A stretch of DNA of 64,000 nucleotides from Cellvibrio sp. KY-YJ-3 (GCF_008806955.1 NZ_CP031727.1:3920001-3984000), one strand, 5' to 3'; positions 1-10,519 are shown, counted from the stretch's first letter. Notes: generated by a model from the letters alone, not told the origin. Made by a program: numbers and translations.

Positions 1-16
1 ATTTGAATCAATTTCC

Positions 17-1516
17 CTAGTCAGGTTTTTGCAGCGGACAGTGATAACTTTGTTTTATCTCACCACCATCCACCGAATGCAAATGCACATCAAACCCCCA
101 CAAACGGTGCAAATGTTTTAGCACTTCATGGGTTGAGCCAGCCAATGGACGGCGATTATGCATGTAGTGATGTAGGGTCAACGACCTGTCGCCGCGCACA
201 TCAACACTGTAAACCTGGATATTGGGTTCTCGATTACCTAAATTGTATTGTCCCGCCAAATTTTCGCGCAGCTTCTTAAAGCCTTTTTCGTTGTGGATTG
301 CATCCACCCGGATTTTTTCTTGTTCGTCATCATCGACAATACTGAACAGTTTCAAATCACGCATTACTTTGGGCGACAGAAATTGCAAAATAAAACTTTC
401 ATCTTTGAAATTTTTCATCGCAAACTGCAATGTCTCTTTCCAATTGGAGCCGGCAATTTCCGGGAACCAGTGCCTGTCTTCGTCCGTAGGATTTTCGCAG
501 ATGCGGCGAATATCGCTCATCATCGCAAAACCCAGTGCGTAAGGATTAATCCCACTGAAATAAGGATGATCATAAGCAGGCTGGGCCACTACACTGGTAT
601 GGGATTGTAAAAACTCCAGAATAAACCCATCAGTTACATAACCGCGCGTATAAAGTTCATTCAATAAAGTGTAATGCCAAAAGGTTGCCCAGCCTTCATT
701 CATGACCTGAGTTTGCCGTTGGGGGTAAAAATACTGGGCAATTTTACGCACTATGCGGATAATTTCCCGCTGCCATGGCTCAAGTAGCGGTGAATTTTTT
801 TCCAGAAAATATAAAATATTCTCTTGGGGTTCAGGGGGGTACCGTGGTACGCTTTTTTCAGGATCTTGCACGGCCGACTTGGGAATGGTGCGCCACAAAT
901 CATTGACATGTTTTTGTAAATACTCCTCACGTTCACTTTGGCGGCGCTCCTCTTCATGTGCCGAAATGGGCGATGGACGTTTATAGCGATCGACCCCATA
1001 ATTCATAAGCGCATGACACGAGTCCAGAATATTTTCCACTTCACTAACACCATAACGCTCTTCACACTTACTGATATAATTTTTAGCAAACACTAGATAA
1101 TCAATAATCGAGCTGGCATCAGTCCAGGTACGAAATAAATAGTTTCCCTTAAAAAAAGAATTGTGCCCATAACAGGCATGAGCAATGACCAGTGTCTGCA
1201 TGGTCATGGTATTTTCTTCCATTAAATAGGCAATGCAGGGGTTGGAGTTAATCACAATCTCATAAGCCAGCCCCATTTGACCACGTTTATAGGAGTGCTC
1301 CGTACTTAACAGTTGTTTACCATAGGACCAATGGTGGTAGCCAATTGGCATACCTACCGATGAATAGGCATCCATCATTTGCTCAGAGCTAATCACTTCA
1401 ATTTGATTGGGGTAAGTATCCAAACCAAATTCGGCAGCCAGCTCACTCAGCACTGCATCGACATCCCGAATTAAATCAAAACTCCATTCTGATGTGGTAA
1501 ACAGTGGTTTACTCAT
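17..1516 (-). CDS. spoVR: SpoVR family protein (YcgB-like)
   Basis: A 499-residue protein with the length and composition of the SpoVR/YcgB family. Recognisable stretches include [18 protein letters not shown] near the N-terminus, [15 protein letters not shown] and [18 protein letters not shown] in the middle, and a [13 protein letters not shown] region near the end. In Bacillus the namesake acts in spore cortex formation; in non-sporulating proteobacteria its biochemical role is unknown and it travels with prkA and yeaH, as here. Its ATG overlaps the yeaH stop codon (ATGA), so it is the third gene of a translationally coupled prkA-yeaH-spoVR operon. Family assignment is secure; function is not. 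Confidence 0.93.
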   Translation of the reverse strand: MSKPLFTTSEWSFDLIRDVDAVLSELAAEFGLDTYPNQIEVISSEQMMDAYSSVGMPIGYHHWSYGKQLLSTEHSYKRGQMGLAYEIVINSNPCIAYLMEENTMTMQTLVIAHACYGHNSFFKGNYLFRTWTDASSIIDYLVFAKNYISKCEERYGVSEVENILDSCHALMNYGVDRYKRPSPISAHEEERRQSEREEYLQKHVNDLWRTIPKSAVQDPEKSVPRYPPEPQENILYFLEKNSPLLEPWQREIIRIVRKIAQYFYPQRQTQVMNEGWATFWHYTLLNELYTRGYVTDGFILEFLQSHTSVVAQPAYDHPYFSGINPYALGFAMMSDIRRICENPTDEDRHWFPEIAGSNWKETLQFAMKNFKDESFILQFLSPKVMRDLKLFSIVDDDEQEKIRVDAIHNEKGFKKLRENLAGQYNLGNREPNIQVYSVDVRGDRSLTLHHYMHNRRPLAGSTHEVLKHLHRLWGFDVHLHSVDGGEIKQSYHCPLQKPD

Positions 1517-2787
1517 GCGACCTTCTTATGAAAAAGTTCACGAAACACCGGGTAGATATCACTCGCATCGCGAATATGCTGCAGCGCAAAACGCTCAGGA
1601 TATTCTGCATGAATGGTATCGTAGGTTTCCCAGAGCGCTTGATGTTGGTTTTGAGTAATTTCTATGTAGGAAAAATATTGGCAATTGGGCAATAACTCAT
1701 CAATCAAAATATCGCGGCAAAGATCTGAATCCTCTCCCCAGTTATCACCATCTGACGCTTGTGCGCCATAAATATTCCAAATTTCGGGAGAGTAACGATC
1801 CTGAATAATTTCCTGCATTAAACGCAGTGCGCTGGATACGACTGTGCCGCCTGTTTCACGCGAATGGAAAAAATCGTCTTCATTAACTTCTTTGGCAATG
1901 GTGTGATGGCGGATAAAAACTATTTCAGTTTTTTCGTAATTTCGCTGCAAAAATAAATACAACAAAATAAAAAAACGTTTTGCAATATCTTTGGTGCCTT
2001 GATCCATGGAGCCAGATACATCCATCAAACAAAACATCACAGCTTTGGAACGTGGAATAGGCTGTTTGATATGCAAGTTGTATTTGAGGTCAAAGGTATC
2101 CAACCAGGGAATACGGCCAATCGCCTTTTCTAGCTTGGCAACAGCTTCCAATAATTCACTCATGCGGGCTTTTTTTGCAGGGGAATCGGGTTGTTTATCC
2201 AGAGCGACCAACTCAGCATGCAATTCATCTAACTGGCGCCGCTTGCCCGCGGTTAAGGCGATACGGCGCATGTTCGCCGAGCGTAAAGAGCGCACAATAT
2301 TAATACGCCCCGGCTGGCCTTCATTGGCGATACCAGCGCGCACGGTTTTAAATTCTTCAAGACCAGACAACTGGCGCTTAACCAGATTAGGTAATTCCAG
2401 TCCTTCAAACATAAAGTCCAGAAACTCCTCTTGCGATAAGGTAAACGAAAAGTCGTCCTCCCCCTCACCGGAGTCGCTGGCTTGGCCGCCGCTGCCCTGC
2501 CCTTCACCACCCTGCGGGCGCGCAATTTTATCGCCTTCGGAATACTGCTTATTGCCTGGCAATACGCGCTCGTTATACCCACCTTGACCGTGATAAATAG
2601 TGGGCTCATTGATATCCCGTGTGGGAATACTAACCTTGCCCCCCTTATCTATGTCGGTAATGGAGCGTTGATTAACCGCATCAGACACGGCTTTTTGAAT
2701 TTGTTGGCGATAGCGCTGTAAAAATCGCTGACGATTTACCGCGCTTTTATTTTTGGCATTGAGGCGTCGATCAATAATGTAACTCAT
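1513..2787 (-). CDS. yeaH: YeaH/UPF0229 family VWA-domain protein
   Basis: A 424-residue UPF0229 protein. The N-terminus ([20 protein letters not shown]) is typical of YeaH. Gly/Ser-rich low-complexity sequence follows at about residues 90-115, and the C-terminal half is a von Willebrand A-like domain with a MIDAS motif DVSGS at about residue 252. Members are always linked to the PrkA kinase and are induced with it under starvation in enterobacteria, but the molecular role is unknown. A 14-bp inverted repeat lies in the gap to prkA upstream, and the stop overlaps the spoVR start. Confidence 0.93.
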   Translation of the reverse strand: MSYIIDRRLNAKNKSAVNRQRFLQRYRQQIQKAVSDAVNQRSITDIDKGGKVSIPTRDINEPTIYHGQGGYNERVLPGNKQYSEGDKIARPQGGEGQGSGGQASDSGEGEDDFSFTLSQEEFLDFMFEGLELPNLVKRQLSGLEEFKTVRAGIANEGQPGRINIVRSLRSANMRRIALTAGKRRQLDELHAELVALDKQPDSPAKKARMSELLEAVAKLEKAIGRIPWLDTFDLKYNLHIKQPIPRSKAVMFCLMDVSGSMDQGTKDIAKRFFILLYLFLQRNYEKTEIVFIRHHTIAKEVNEDDFFHSRETGGTVVSSALRLMQEIIQDRYSPEIWNIYGAQASDGDNWGEDSDLCRDILIDELLPNCQYFSYIEITQNQHQALWETYDTIHAEYPERFALQHIRDASDIYPVFRELFHKKVA

Positions 2788-2818
2788 ATTTCAACCTTAA
2801 GGTTTACTCACCCACTCC

Positions 2819-2856
2819 GGCGGCTATTGATGCGAAAACACACATCAATAACCGCC
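2819..2856 (-). other. Intercistronic stem-loop between prkA and yeaH
   Basis: A 14-bp inverted repeat (arms 2819-2832 and 2843-2856, one mismatch, 10-base loop) fills the 79-bp gap between the prkA stop and the yeaH start. No T-run follows on the minus strand, so it looks less like a terminator than a stem that stabilises or processes the operon mRNA. Function is inferred only. Confidence 0.55.
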
Positions 2857-2866
2857 CGATAATCAG

Positions 2867-4789
2867 TTACTGGGATTTTCTTACTCTCAAATACCACTCA
2901 GATAGCAAGCGCACTTGTTTTTCGGTATAGCCGCGCTCCACCATGCGCTGTACAAAGTCCTGATGTTTTTTCTTGTCCTGCACCGAGGCTTTGGCATTGA
3001 AAGAAATAACCGGCAGTAGATCCTCGGTATTGGAGAACATTTTTTTCTCAATCACTATGCGCAATTTTTCATAGCTACGCCAATCCGGGTTTTTACCGGC
3101 GTTATTGGCTTTGGCACGCAACACAAAATTGACAATTTCGTTGCGGAAATCCTTGGGGTTACTAATGCCCGCTGGTTTTTCAATTTTCTCCAGCTCGTCG
3201 TTTAATGAAGCGCGATTAAGAATTTCACCGGTTTCATGATCGCGATACTCTTGATCCTGAATCCAGAAATCCGCATAGGTAACATAGCGATCAAAAATAT
3301 TTTGCCCATACTCCGCGTAGGACTCCAGATAGGCGGTTTGAATCTCTTTACCGATAAAGTCCACGTACTTGGGCGAAATGTATTCTTTTAAGGCATTGAG
3401 ATATTTGTCTTGCACCTCTTTGGGGAATTGTTCCTGTTCAATTTGCTGCTCCAACACATACATTAAATGTACTGGGTTAGCGGCAATTTCTGTTGGATCA
3501 AAATTAAACACTTTGGATAAAATCTTAAACGCAAAGCGGGTAGACAAACCTGTCATACCTTCGTCCACACCAGCAGCGTCTTTGTACTCCTGCAAAGATT
3601 TTGCGCGCGGATCTGTATCCTTTAAATTTTCCCCGTCATAAATTCGCATTTTGGAGAAAATATTGGAGTTCTCCGGTTCTTTAATACGAGACAACACCGT
3701 AAATTGCGCAAGCATACGCAAGGTATCAGGAGCACAGGGCGCTTTGGAGAGCGAACTGTTTTGCAACAATTTCTCGTAAATTTTCATCTCCTCCGTCACA
3801 CGCAAACAATAAGGCACTTTGACGATATAAACCCGATCGATAAAGGCCTCATTGTTTTTGTTGTTGCGGAAGTTTTGCCACTCGGATTCGTTGGAGTGCG
3901 CCAGAATAATGCCATCAAATGGAATAGCGCCCAGCCCTTCGGTACTATTGAAGTTACCCTCTTGCGTTGCGGTTAAAAGTGGATGCAAGACCTTGATGGG
4001 TGCCTTGAACATTTCCACAAATTCCATCAAACCTTGATTGGCGCGACACAAGCCGCCGCTGAAGCTGTAGGCATCCGGATCGTTCTGCGGAAATTCTTCG
4101 AGCTGACGAATATCCACCTTACCTACGAGCGATGAAATATCCTGATTGTTTTCATCGCCTGGTTCGGTTTTAGTAATCGCAATTTGTTCAAGAATAGAGG
4201 GGTAAACCTTCACTACTTTGAATTGGGTAATATCGCCATTAAACTCCCGCAGCCGTTTGGCGGCCCAAGGCGACATAATAGTTTTTAAATAGCGCCGCTG
4301 GATACCGTAATCCTCTTGCAGGATTTTTCCATCCTCATCGGCGTTAAACAAACCTAAGGGCGATTCAAAAACCGGCGAACCCTTGATGCAATAGATGGGC
4401 ATTTTTTCCATTAAGGATTTAAGCATTTCTGCCAGCGAGGATTTACCGCCGCCCACCGGACCAAGCAAATACAAAATTTGCTTTTTCTCCTCCAAACCTT
4501 GTGCAGCGTGCTTGAAAAACGAGACTATCTGCTGAATAGCCTCTTCCATACCGTAGAATTCATTAAAGACCTTATACCGCTTCATTATCTTGTTAGAAAA
4601 AATTCGACTGAGACGCGGGTCTTGTGAGGTGTCAACCATCTCGGGTTCACCGATGGCCATTAACATACGCTCCGCAGCGGACGCGTAGACACTGGGGTCT
4701 TTTTTGCAGAGCTCCAAATATTCCTGAATTGATAATTCTTCCTGCTGTGTCGTTTCGAAACGCTCGCGGTAATGACTAAAAATACTCAT
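2867..4789 (-). CDS. prkA: PrkA-type serine protein kinase (YeaG)
   Basis: A 640-residue PrkA/YeaG protein. An AAA-like N-terminal domain carries the Walker A motif GPVGGGKSS at residues 110-118, followed by SLVGKVDIRQL and FDGIILAHSNESEW, both typical of PrkA. The C-terminal part is the eukaryote-like kinase-related PrkA domain (GLSTRFAFKILSKVF). The start is supported by a GAGGTAG ribosome site six bases upstream of the ATG. In E. coli the homologue is induced in nitrogen starvation and stationary phase. First gene of the prkA-yeaH-spoVR operon, divergent from aat. Confidence 0.95.
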   Translation of the reverse strand: MSIFSHYRERFETTQQEELSIQEYLELCKKDPSVYASAAERMLMAIGEPEMVDTSQDPRLSRIFSNKIMKRYKVFNEFYGMEEAIQQIVSFFKHAAQGLEEKKQILYLLGPVGGGKSSLAEMLKSLMEKMPIYCIKGSPVFESPLGLFNADEDGKILQEDYGIQRRYLKTIMSPWAAKRLREFNGDITQFKVVKVYPSILEQIAITKTEPGDENNQDISSLVGKVDIRQLEEFPQNDPDAYSFSGGLCRANQGLMEFVEMFKAPIKVLHPLLTATQEGNFNSTEGLGAIPFDGIILAHSNESEWQNFRNNKNNEAFIDRVYIVKVPYCLRVTEEMKIYEKLLQNSSLSKAPCAPDTLRMLAQFTVLSRIKEPENSNIFSKMRIYDGENLKDTDPRAKSLQEYKDAAGVDEGMTGLSTRFAFKILSKVFNFDPTEIAANPVHLMYVLEQQIEQEQFPKEVQDKYLNALKEYISPKYVDFIGKEIQTAYLESYAEYGQNIFDRYVTYADFWIQDQEYRDHETGEILNRASLNDELEKIEKPAGISNPKDFRNEIVNFVLRAKANNAGKNPDWRSYEKLRIVIEKKMFSNTEDLLPVISFNAKASVQDKKKHQDFVQRMVERGYTEKQVRLLSEWYLRVRKSQ

Positions 4790-5105
4790 GATCTACCTCG
4801 GGTTAGCAACTTAAGCGGCAAAAGACAGACAATCAAACCATTAACAAAATTCCACCCTAAAACGCATTTAAATATTAGGTTCATTCATACTACTAAGCAT
4901 AGCCCTAAAATTTACAAGCACTCAATGCAATAACAATTTATTGACTCGTATCTCACTGGAAATTTACACTCAAAAAACGCGCCAACTACGGATAAAAATG
5001 CGCGATTATTTTTATCCGAGCGTGACTTGAACACACTTATTGATATAGCCACCGCTTATCTATAAACCTATTCATATATACGTAAGTTTTTCAAAATAGG
5101 ATTGC
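4790..5105. other. Divergent intergenic region prkA/aat
   Basis: 316 bp of AT-rich sequence between divergent prkA and aat. No credible ORF or RNA gene is seen. It must hold both promoters. The one clear structure is a perfect 11-bp inverted repeat at 4989-5018. A TTGATA (5040-5045) and a TATAAA (5061-5066) are only 15 bp apart, a weak candidate promoter for aat. Confidence 0.6.
4989..5018. promoter_or_regulatory. Perfect 11-bp inverted repeat upstream of aat
   Basis: Arms CGGATAAAAAT (4989-4999) and ATTTTTATCCG (5008-5018) are exact reverse complements around an 8-base GC-rich spacer. It lies 88 bp before the aat start and 200 bp before the prkA start. It could be an operator for either divergent gene or a transcribed hairpin; I do not recognise the regulator. 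Confidence 0.4.
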
Positions 5106-5819
5106 ATGACTTCACTTAGCTGGTTAGATACTAACAACCTCTGGTTTCCCGACCCGTCGCAAGCATTAGAAGATCCGGATGGCCTAGTCGCTGCTGGGGG
5201 CGATCTATCACCCGAACGGATTTTGGCGGCTTATCGCAAAGGAATATTTCCCTGGTTTAATCCCGGCGATCCTATTCTTTGGTGGAGCCCCAACCCGCGC
5301 ACGGTCATCTTTCCCGAACAATTGCACCTATCCAAAAGCTTGAGCAAAACCCTGCGCAAGGGAATATACCGGGTGACTTTTGATCATTGTTTTGAAGCGG
5401 TAATGCGCGCCTGCGCTGCGCCGCGCAGTTATGCCGACGGCACCTGGATCAGCGAAGAGATTATTGCGGGCTATTGCGCGTTACATAAACGGGGTTTTGC
5501 TCACTCGGTGGAAGTTTGGCAGAACAATGAATTAGTAGGCGGGTTGTATGGCATTGCTTTAGGACGGGTATTTTTTGGGGAATCCATGTTCAGCCGTGCC
5601 GATAATGCATCAAAAGTAGGCTTTGCTCATTTGGTGCGGCAGTTACGCCATTGGGATTTTCAATTAATCGACTGCCAAGTGGCTAACGATCATTTATTTA
5701 GTTTGGGGGCAATTGAAATCCCGCGTGAAGAATTTCAGCAAATACTGATAAACTTTACTCAGGAACCTGCAGTGTATTCTTTGCCTTGGTCAAGCCTTAC
5801 GATTGAACCCTGGGCATAA
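5106..5819 (+). CDS. aat: Leucyl/phenylalanyl-tRNA--protein transferase
   Basis: A 237-residue Aat protein. It transfers Leu or Phe from aminoacyl-tRNA to proteins with N-terminal Arg or Lys, creating a primary destabilising residue for ClpS-ClpA-ClpP. Family motifs seen are the N-terminal [51 protein letters not shown] at about residues 47-62, and [16 protein letters not shown] in the GNAT-like core. AGGAT lies just before the ATG. The next gene, bpt, follows after 22 bp, so both N-degron transferases share a transcript. Confidence 0.97.
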   Translation: MTSLSWLDTNNLWFPDPSQALEDPDGLVAAGGDLSPERILAAYRKGIFPWFNPGDPILWWSPNPRTVIFPEQLHLSKSLSKTLRKGIYRVTFDHCFEAVMRACAAPRSYADGTWISEEIIAGYCALHKRGFAHSVEVWQNNELVGGLYGIALGRVFFGESMFSRADNASKVGFAHLVRQLRHWDFQLIDCQVANDHLFSLGAIEIPREEFQQILINFTQEPAVYSLPWSSLTIEPWA

Positions 5820-5841
5820 CACGGATCTGCGCGAGGCAATC

Positions 5842-6549
5842 ATGTCCGATCTATCTACCCTCAAGTTATTTGCCACCCAACCTCACCCCTGTAGCTATTT
5901 GGATGGGCAAGAGGCAACGACGGTTTTTGTGGATCCGGCAGCCGAAATAGACCCTTCGCTTTATACCCAATTGTCACAACTTGGCTTTCGTCGTAGCGGC
6001 GCACATTTGTATCGTCCGCAATGCCTGCGTTGTCAGGCTTGCGTGTCCTGCCGTATTCCAGTCAGGTTATTTAAACCTAATCGTTCACAGCGCCGCTGTT
6101 TACAGCAGAACAGCGATATTTCACTAAATATAACTAACAACATAAATACCGAAGAACACTACAGCCTCTATGCGCGCTACATCGAAAACCGCCACCAAAG
6201 CGGTGATATGTATCCGCCCTCGGAAGAGCAATACAAGGCATTTTTAACCAGTGAATGGGGAATCACCCAGTTTATTGAGCTGCGGTTAGGTGAAAAACTT
6301 ATTGGGGTTTGTGTTTGCGACCAACTGGGGGACGGATTGTCAGCGGTTTACACCTTCTACGAGGCTGGGCTTGATCAGCGCAGCTTGGGCAAGTTCGCCA
6401 TACTGGCGCAGATTGAAAAAGCACGCAGCATGAATCTGGATTATGTCTATTTGGGTTATTGGATAAAGGAATGCGACAAGATGAAATACAAGATCCAATA
6501 CCGCCCGCTGGAACTATTGGTCAACCGCCGCTGGATGCGACTTAACTAG
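5842..6549 (+). CDS. bpt: Aspartate/glutamate leucyltransferase (Bpt, ATE-like)
   Basis: A 235-residue protein of the bacterial ATE1-like family that attaches Leu (Bpt) to N-terminal Asp or Glu, feeding them into the ClpS pathway. The Cys-rich N-terminal domain is complete: C17 plus the cluster C61, C64, C67 and C70, followed by a GNAT-type C-terminal domain ([24 protein letters not shown], then [17 protein letters not shown]). The frame opens earlier, at 5803 inside aat, but the ATG at 5842 with GAGGCA upstream matches the family start. It sits 22 bp behind aat and before infA, the arrangement also found in Pseudomonas. Confidence 0.94.
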   Translation: MSDLSTLKLFATQPHPCSYLDGQEATTVFVDPAAEIDPSLYTQLSQLGFRRSGAHLYRPQCLRCQACVSCRIPVRLFKPNRSQRRCLQQNSDISLNITNNINTEEHYSLYARYIENRHQSGDMYPPSEEQYKAFLTSEWGITQFIELRLGEKLIGVCVCDQLGDGLSAVYTFYEAGLDQRSLGKFAILAQIEKARSMNLDYVYLGYWIKECDKMKYKIQYRPLELLVNRRWMRLN

Positions 6550-6564
6550 ACCATTACCGCAGCC

Positions 6565-6589
6565 GCACAGATCACCGCACGATCTGTGC
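6565..6589 (+). terminator. Hairpin after bpt, possible terminator
   Basis: A perfect 9-bp inverted repeat GCACAGATC/GATCTGTGC with a 7-base loop begins 16 bp after the bpt stop codon. Only a weak T-rich tail (TCATATTTG) follows, so factor-independent termination is uncertain. Confidence 0.4.
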
Positions 6590-6757
6590 TCATATTTGCA
6601 GCGAAGTTACTGCATAATTCACTCAAAAACTGCCTTTTATGGGCTTTCCCCTTGGCGCCGCTGGTTAATTAAGGCACAATTCACGCCTATTTTTTTACCC
6701 CCTCCTGTCGCACCCTGCAACAGGCAAGAACTATTGAAAACCTGAGGAAACTGCCGC

Positions 6758-6976
6758 ATGGCAAAAGACGATTGCATTGAATTTGAAGGCGAAGTGGTTG
6801 ATACACTGCCCAACACTACCTTCCGCGTAAAATTGGAAAATGGACATGTGGTTATCGCACACATCTCCGGCAAGATGCGCAAAAACTATATCCGTATTCT
6901 TACTGGCGACAAGGTCAAGGTTGAGATGACTCCCTATGACCTGACTAAAGGTCGTATTACTTACCGCGCTCGTTAA
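6758..6976 (+). CDS. infA: Translation initiation factor IF-1
   Basis: A 72-residue protein, exactly the usual IF-1 length, forming one S1-like OB fold. It binds the ribosomal A site with IF-2 and IF-3 during initiation. Diagnostic sequence includes [21 protein letters not shown] and [19 protein letters not shown], ending in RITYRAR. GAGGAA lies eight bases before the ATG. It is separated from bpt by about 208 bp, which probably holds its own promoter, and is followed by a strong bidirectional terminator. Confidence 0.98.
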   Translation: MAKDDCIEFEGEVVDTLPNTTFRVKLENGHVVIAHISGKMRKNYIRILTGDKVKVEMTPYDLTKGRITYRAR

Positions 6977-7033
6977 TCCCCCAAGCCCTGTTGAAATAGC
7001 AGGACTGATAGACAAATACCGCGAGTAAGCAAC

Positions 7034-7060
7034 AAAAAAGCCGCAATTAGCGGCTTTTTT
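7034..7060. terminator. Bidirectional terminator between infA and clpA
   Basis: AAAAAAGCCGC (7034-7044), loop AATTA, GCGGCTTTTTT (7050-7060): a perfect GC stem flanked by A- and T-runs. It can terminate infA on the plus strand and clpA on the minus strand. Confidence 0.92.
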
Positions 7061-7089
7061 GTTTTTTCCCTTTTTCGAATCAGAGCAGA

Positions 7090-9381
7090 TCAAGCTGGTT
7101 GTGCGTGCTTGGCATTAACCTCAATAGTGAGCTTATCTTCCACCGCATCCACATCCACCGTGACCGTTCCACCACCGTGAGATAGAGAACCAAACAGTAT
7201 CTCCTCTGCCATTGGTTTTTTCAGTTTGTCCTGAATCAAACGCGCCATAGGGCGAGCCCCCATTTTTACGTCGTAACCGTGAATTGCCAGCCACTCACGC
7301 GCCGCATCACTAATGTCGAGTGTTACGTGCTTATCGTCCAACTGGGTTTGCAATTCCATCAAGAACTTATCAACTACCGTTTTGATGGTATTCAAGGTTA
7401 GCGATGCAAACTGCACAATCGCATCCAGGCGGTTGCGGAACTCCGGCGTAAACATCTTTTTAATCGCTTCCATACCATCGCTGGTGTGGTCTTGATGGGT
7501 AAAGCCGATGGAGGCCCGGCTCATCACTTCAGCACCCGCGTTGGTGGTCATAATCAAAATGACATTGCGGAAATCTGCTTTGCGCCCATTGTTATCGGTC
7601 AGACTACCGTGATCCATAACCTGCAACAGTAAGTTAAAGACTTCTGGATGCGCCTTTTCAATTTCATCTAACAACAACACGCAATGGGGTTGTTTGGTGA
7701 TGGCATCCGTCAACAAACCACCCTGATCAAAACCGACATAACCCGGTGGGGCACCAATCAAACGCGATACTGTATGGCGCTCCATATATTCGGACATATC
7801 GAAGCGAATTAACTCCATACCCATACATTGCGCCAACTGGCGGCAGACTTCGGTTTTACCTACCCCGGTGGGGCCTGCAAACAGGAAGGAACCAATAGGT
7901 TTCTCCGCTGAACCCAAACCGGCGCGCGACAGCTTAATCGCGGTGGACAAGGTATCGATGGCCTCATCCTGACCAAATACGGTCATCTTCAGATTCTGAT
8001 CCAGCTTACGCAGCTGTTCTTTATCAGAAGACGACACACTTTTTGGAGGAATGCGCGCAATTTTGGCCACCACGTTTTCCACATCGGTAACACCGATGGT
8101 TTTTTTGCGTTTGCTAGGCGTTTGCAATTGTTGATATGCACCGGCTTCATCAATTACATCGATTGCCTTATCAGGCAGGAAGCGATCGTTAATATAACGC
8201 TCTGCCAACTCAGCCGCCGCGCGTAAGGCTGCATCGGTGTAACGCAAGTTGTGATGCTTCTCGAAACGGCTCTTTAACCCTTTCAATATTTGGTATGTTT
8301 CGTCGACAGTCGGCTCATTAACGTCCACTTTTTGGAAACGACGGGAAAGCGCGCGATCCTTATCAAAAATACCGCGGTATTCCTGATAAGTGGTTGAGCC
8401 CATGCAGCGGATTTCGCCGGATGACAATAGTGGCTTAAGCAAATTGGAAGCATCCATTACCCCGCCCGATGCAGCGCCTGCACCGATAATGGTGTGAATT
8501 TCATCGATAAACAAAATAGAGTTCTTTTGCTTTTTTAGTTCATTCAGCAAACTTTTGAAGCGCTTTTCAAAATCACCGCGATATTTGGTACCGGCCAATA
8601 AAGCACCCAAGTCCAGCGAATAGACAACACTATCCGCCAAGGTCTCGGGCACATCACCATCCACAATGCGCTTTGCCAAACCTTCTGCAATAGCGGTTTT
8701 ACCCACACCGGATTCACCCACCAACAGGGGGTTATTTTTGCGGCGACGAGCGAGAATTTGACAGACACGCTCCACTTCAAATTCACGACCAACCAACGGG
8801 TCGATGCGCCCCTGCATTGCGGCTTCGTTTAAATTACTGGCGAAATTTTCCAGTGGGCTTTGTGAACTTGATTCGCCACTAACGGATTCTTCATCCTGAT
8901 TTTCTTGCGGAGCTTGATGATCGTGGCTGTGATCGCTACTGCCACTTACTTTGTGAATACCATGGGTGATGTAATTCACCACATCGATACGCGCAATGCT
9001 TTGTTGTTTGAGGTAGTAAACAGCCTGGCTTTCCTGTTCACTGAAAATCGCAACCAGCACATTCGCGCCAGTAACTTCTTGTTTGCCAGAAGACTGCACA
9101 TGAAACACGGCGCGTTGTAATACACGCTGAAAACCGAGCGTAGGTTGGGTTTCCCGCTCAGAGTCGTGTTCGGGGATTAAAGGGGTGGTGGAATCGACAA
9201 ATTCGATCAGCTCTTTACGTAAACTGATTAAGTCTGCCCCACACGCACGCAACACATTCGCAGCCGAATCATTATCGATGAGCGCCAGAAGTAAATGCTC
9301 AACAGTCATAAATTCGTGACGCTTGGAGCGCGCACCTTTGAAAGCAAGATTTAAGGTTACTTCCAGATCTTTACTTAACAT
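7090..9381 (-). CDS. clpA: ATP-dependent Clp protease ATP-binding subunit ClpA
   Basis: A 763-residue Hsp100 unfoldase that feeds substrates to ClpP. The order is the Clp-N double repeat ([19 protein letters not shown]...), an acidic/Ser linker at about 150-170, AAA-1 with Walker A GESGVGKT near residue 225, and AAA-2 with GPTGVGKT near residue 505 plus a Clp_D2-small C-terminus. The ClpP-binding loop near residue 626 reads IGF rather than the IGL of E. coli ClpA; IGF is the loop found in ClpX. clpS is encoded 141 bp upstream on the same strand, as in most gammaproteobacteria. Confidence 0.97.
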   Translation of the reverse strand: MLSKDLEVTLNLAFKGARSKRHEFMTVEHLLLALIDNDSAANVLRACGADLISLRKELIEFVDSTTPLIPEHDSERETQPTLGFQRVLQRAVFHVQSSGKQEVTGANVLVAIFSEQESQAVYYLKQQSIARIDVVNYITHGIHKVSGSSDHSHDHQAPQENQDEESVSGESSSQSPLENFASNLNEAAMQGRIDPLVGREFEVERVCQILARRRKNNPLLVGESGVGKTAIAEGLAKRIVDGDVPETLADSVVYSLDLGALLAGTKYRGDFEKRFKSLLNELKKQKNSILFIDEIHTIIGAGAASGGVMDASNLLKPLLSSGEIRCMGSTTYQEYRGIFDKDRALSRRFQKVDVNEPTVDETYQILKGLKSRFEKHHNLRYTDAALRAAAELAERYINDRFLPDKAIDVIDEAGAYQQLQTPSKRKKTIGVTDVENVVAKIARIPPKSVSSSDKEQLRKLDQNLKMTVFGQDEAIDTLSTAIKLSRAGLGSAEKPIGSFLFAGPTGVGKTEVCRQLAQCMGMELIRFDMSEYMERHTVSRLIGAPPGYVGFDQGGLLTDAITKQPHCVLLLDEIEKAHPEVFNLLLQVMDHGSLTDNNGRKADFRNVILIMTTNAGAEVMSRASIGFTHQDHTSDGMEAIKKMFTPEFRNRLDAIVQFASLTLNTIKTVVDKFLMELQTQLDDKHVTLDISDAAREWLAIHGYDVKMGARPMARLIQDKLKKPMAEEILFGSLSHGGGTVTVDVDAVEDKLTIEVNAKHAQPA

Positions 9382-9522
9382 TGCGCATACCCTCTTCTAA
9401 CCAACAAATTTAAAATCTCTTCGCACTGCAGTGACCTTATCTAAACCGTCAACAGCTGAACAACATCTGAACAATCCCATAAGCAATCGATATTACAGCC
9501 CTAAAAAGATTGTCAAACTGCT

Positions 9523-9894
9523 TTAGTCACTATCTTCTACCGCTTCTATTTCACACAGCAGCGGGTGCTGATTCTCTCTTGCATATTGATTCACTTGCGC
9601 GGCTTTAGTTTCAGCTATATCCCGAGTATAGATGCCACAAACCGCTTTGCCGTGAACATGTACCGTTAACATCACATGTGTTGCTTTCTCGCGCGACATG
9701 GAAAAAAACACTTCCAATATTTCCACCACAAAATCCATTGGGGTGTAATCGTCATTTAGCAACATCACCTTGTACATAGGTGGTCGTTTTAGCTTCGGCT
9801 TTTCCGTTAGAACAGCAAGGCCGCCATCCGACTCATCAGCAGAATGATCATCGTCTTTAGCTAAGGTTAGTTGAAGGTTTTGGAGATTGCCCAT
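9523..9894 (-). CDS. clpS: ClpS adaptor for N-degron substrates
   Basis: A 123-residue ClpS. A flexible N-terminal tail (about 35 residues) precedes the folded core, which contains [20 protein letters not shown] and the [20 protein letters not shown] region. It binds N-terminal Leu, Phe, Trp or Tyr through the NDDYTPMDF pocket and hands the protein to ClpA. It precedes clpA and is divergent from cspD, a conserved gammaproteobacterial arrangement. Confidence 0.97.
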   Translation of the reverse strand: MGNLQNLQLTLAKDDDHSADESDGGLAVLTEKPKLKRPPMYKVMLLNDDYTPMDFVVEILEVFFSMSREKATHVMLTVHVHGKAVCGIYTRDIAETKAAQVNQYARENQHPLLCEIEAVEDSD

Positions 9895-10213
9895 AGAGAT
9901 TCAATACAAAATAAAAATGATTGGTCGACAAGCCGCATTGTACCCCATTGGCATAACAAGCCCTAATGGGCGTTGATACGGATGAATGCTTGACTTTGGG
10001 TCAAATGTTGGATAAAAAAAGACCGCCGACGTACACAAATACGTCATATTGTGCAGATTGCGCCTAAATCGTTTTAGTAGGCCGCACAATGAGCATGCTT
10101 CACCTGGAGTAGAGCACCAAGTCCATACCCCCGAGTTGTTATAACACTTGGGAAAATAATAACGATAGCGATACCAATTTTTCCTGGTATCGCGCGGACA
10201 AAAGGATTCAATC
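9895..10213. other. Divergent intergenic region clpS/cspD
   Basis: 319 bp between divergent clpS and cspD with no convincing ORF. Near cspD it holds a perfect 9-bp hairpin (10168-10193) nested just downstream of a shorter, wider pairing (CCAAGT ... ACTTGG, about 10109-10151). A long structured leader is usual for cold-shock-type genes. No promoter hexamers could be fixed with confidence. Confidence 0.55.
10168..10193 (+). promoter_or_regulatory. Hairpin in the cspD leader
   Basis: GCGATACCA (10168-10176) pairs perfectly with TGGTATCGC (10185-10193) around an 8-base T-rich loop. It ends 20 bases before the cspD ATG and next to the ribosome site (AAAGGATT), so it could influence translation. 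No T-run follows, which argues against a terminator. Confidence 0.5.
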
Positions 10214-10465
10214 ATGCCTACAGGCACAGTTAAGTGGTTCAATAACGCAAAAGGTTATGGCTTTATTCTGGCGGACGAAGGTGGCGAAGATCTATTTGCA
10301 CACTATTCGGCCATCGCGATGGAAGGTTATAAAACCTTGAAAGCCGGACAGGCCGTTAGCTTTGAGATTACCAAGGGCGACAAAGGCTTGCATGCCGTCG
10401 AGATCAAAGTACCTGAAACCACCGCACAGCCAATTAGCCATCACACCAAGGCTGTCCCTGCCTAG
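10214..10465 (+). CDS. cspD: Cold-shock domain protein CspD
   Basis: An 83-residue protein with one cold-shock domain: [16 protein letters not shown] includes RNP1 and DLFAHYSAI includes RNP2. The [10 protein letters not shown] and [14 protein letters not shown] wording and the position beside clpS-clpA identify it as CspD rather than CspA. In E. coli CspD binds single-stranded nucleic acid and inhibits replication in stationary phase. A short Ala/Pro/Thr-rich tail of about 18 residues follows the domain. A strong terminator follows the gene. Confidence 0.93.
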   Translation: MPTGTVKWFNNAKGYGFILADEGGEDLFAHYSAIAMEGYKTLKAGQAVSFEITKGDKGLHAVEIKVPETTAQPISHHTKAVPA

Positions 10466-10486
10466 CTAATAAAAAAGGCATCAAGA

Positions 10487-10519
10487 AAAAAGCCCCCCGT
10501 ATCACTACGGAGGGCTTTT
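10487..10519. terminator. Bidirectional terminator cspD/icd
   Basis: AAAAGCCCCCCGTA, a 4-base loop, then TACGGAGGGCTTTT with one mismatch. A- and T-runs flank both sides, suiting termination of cspD and of the convergent icd gene. Confidence 0.88.

Noticed and set aside
9901-10242. 113-codon minus-strand ORF between clpS and cspD
   Set aside because: It covers the cspD leader and start, has no ribosome site or recognised domain.
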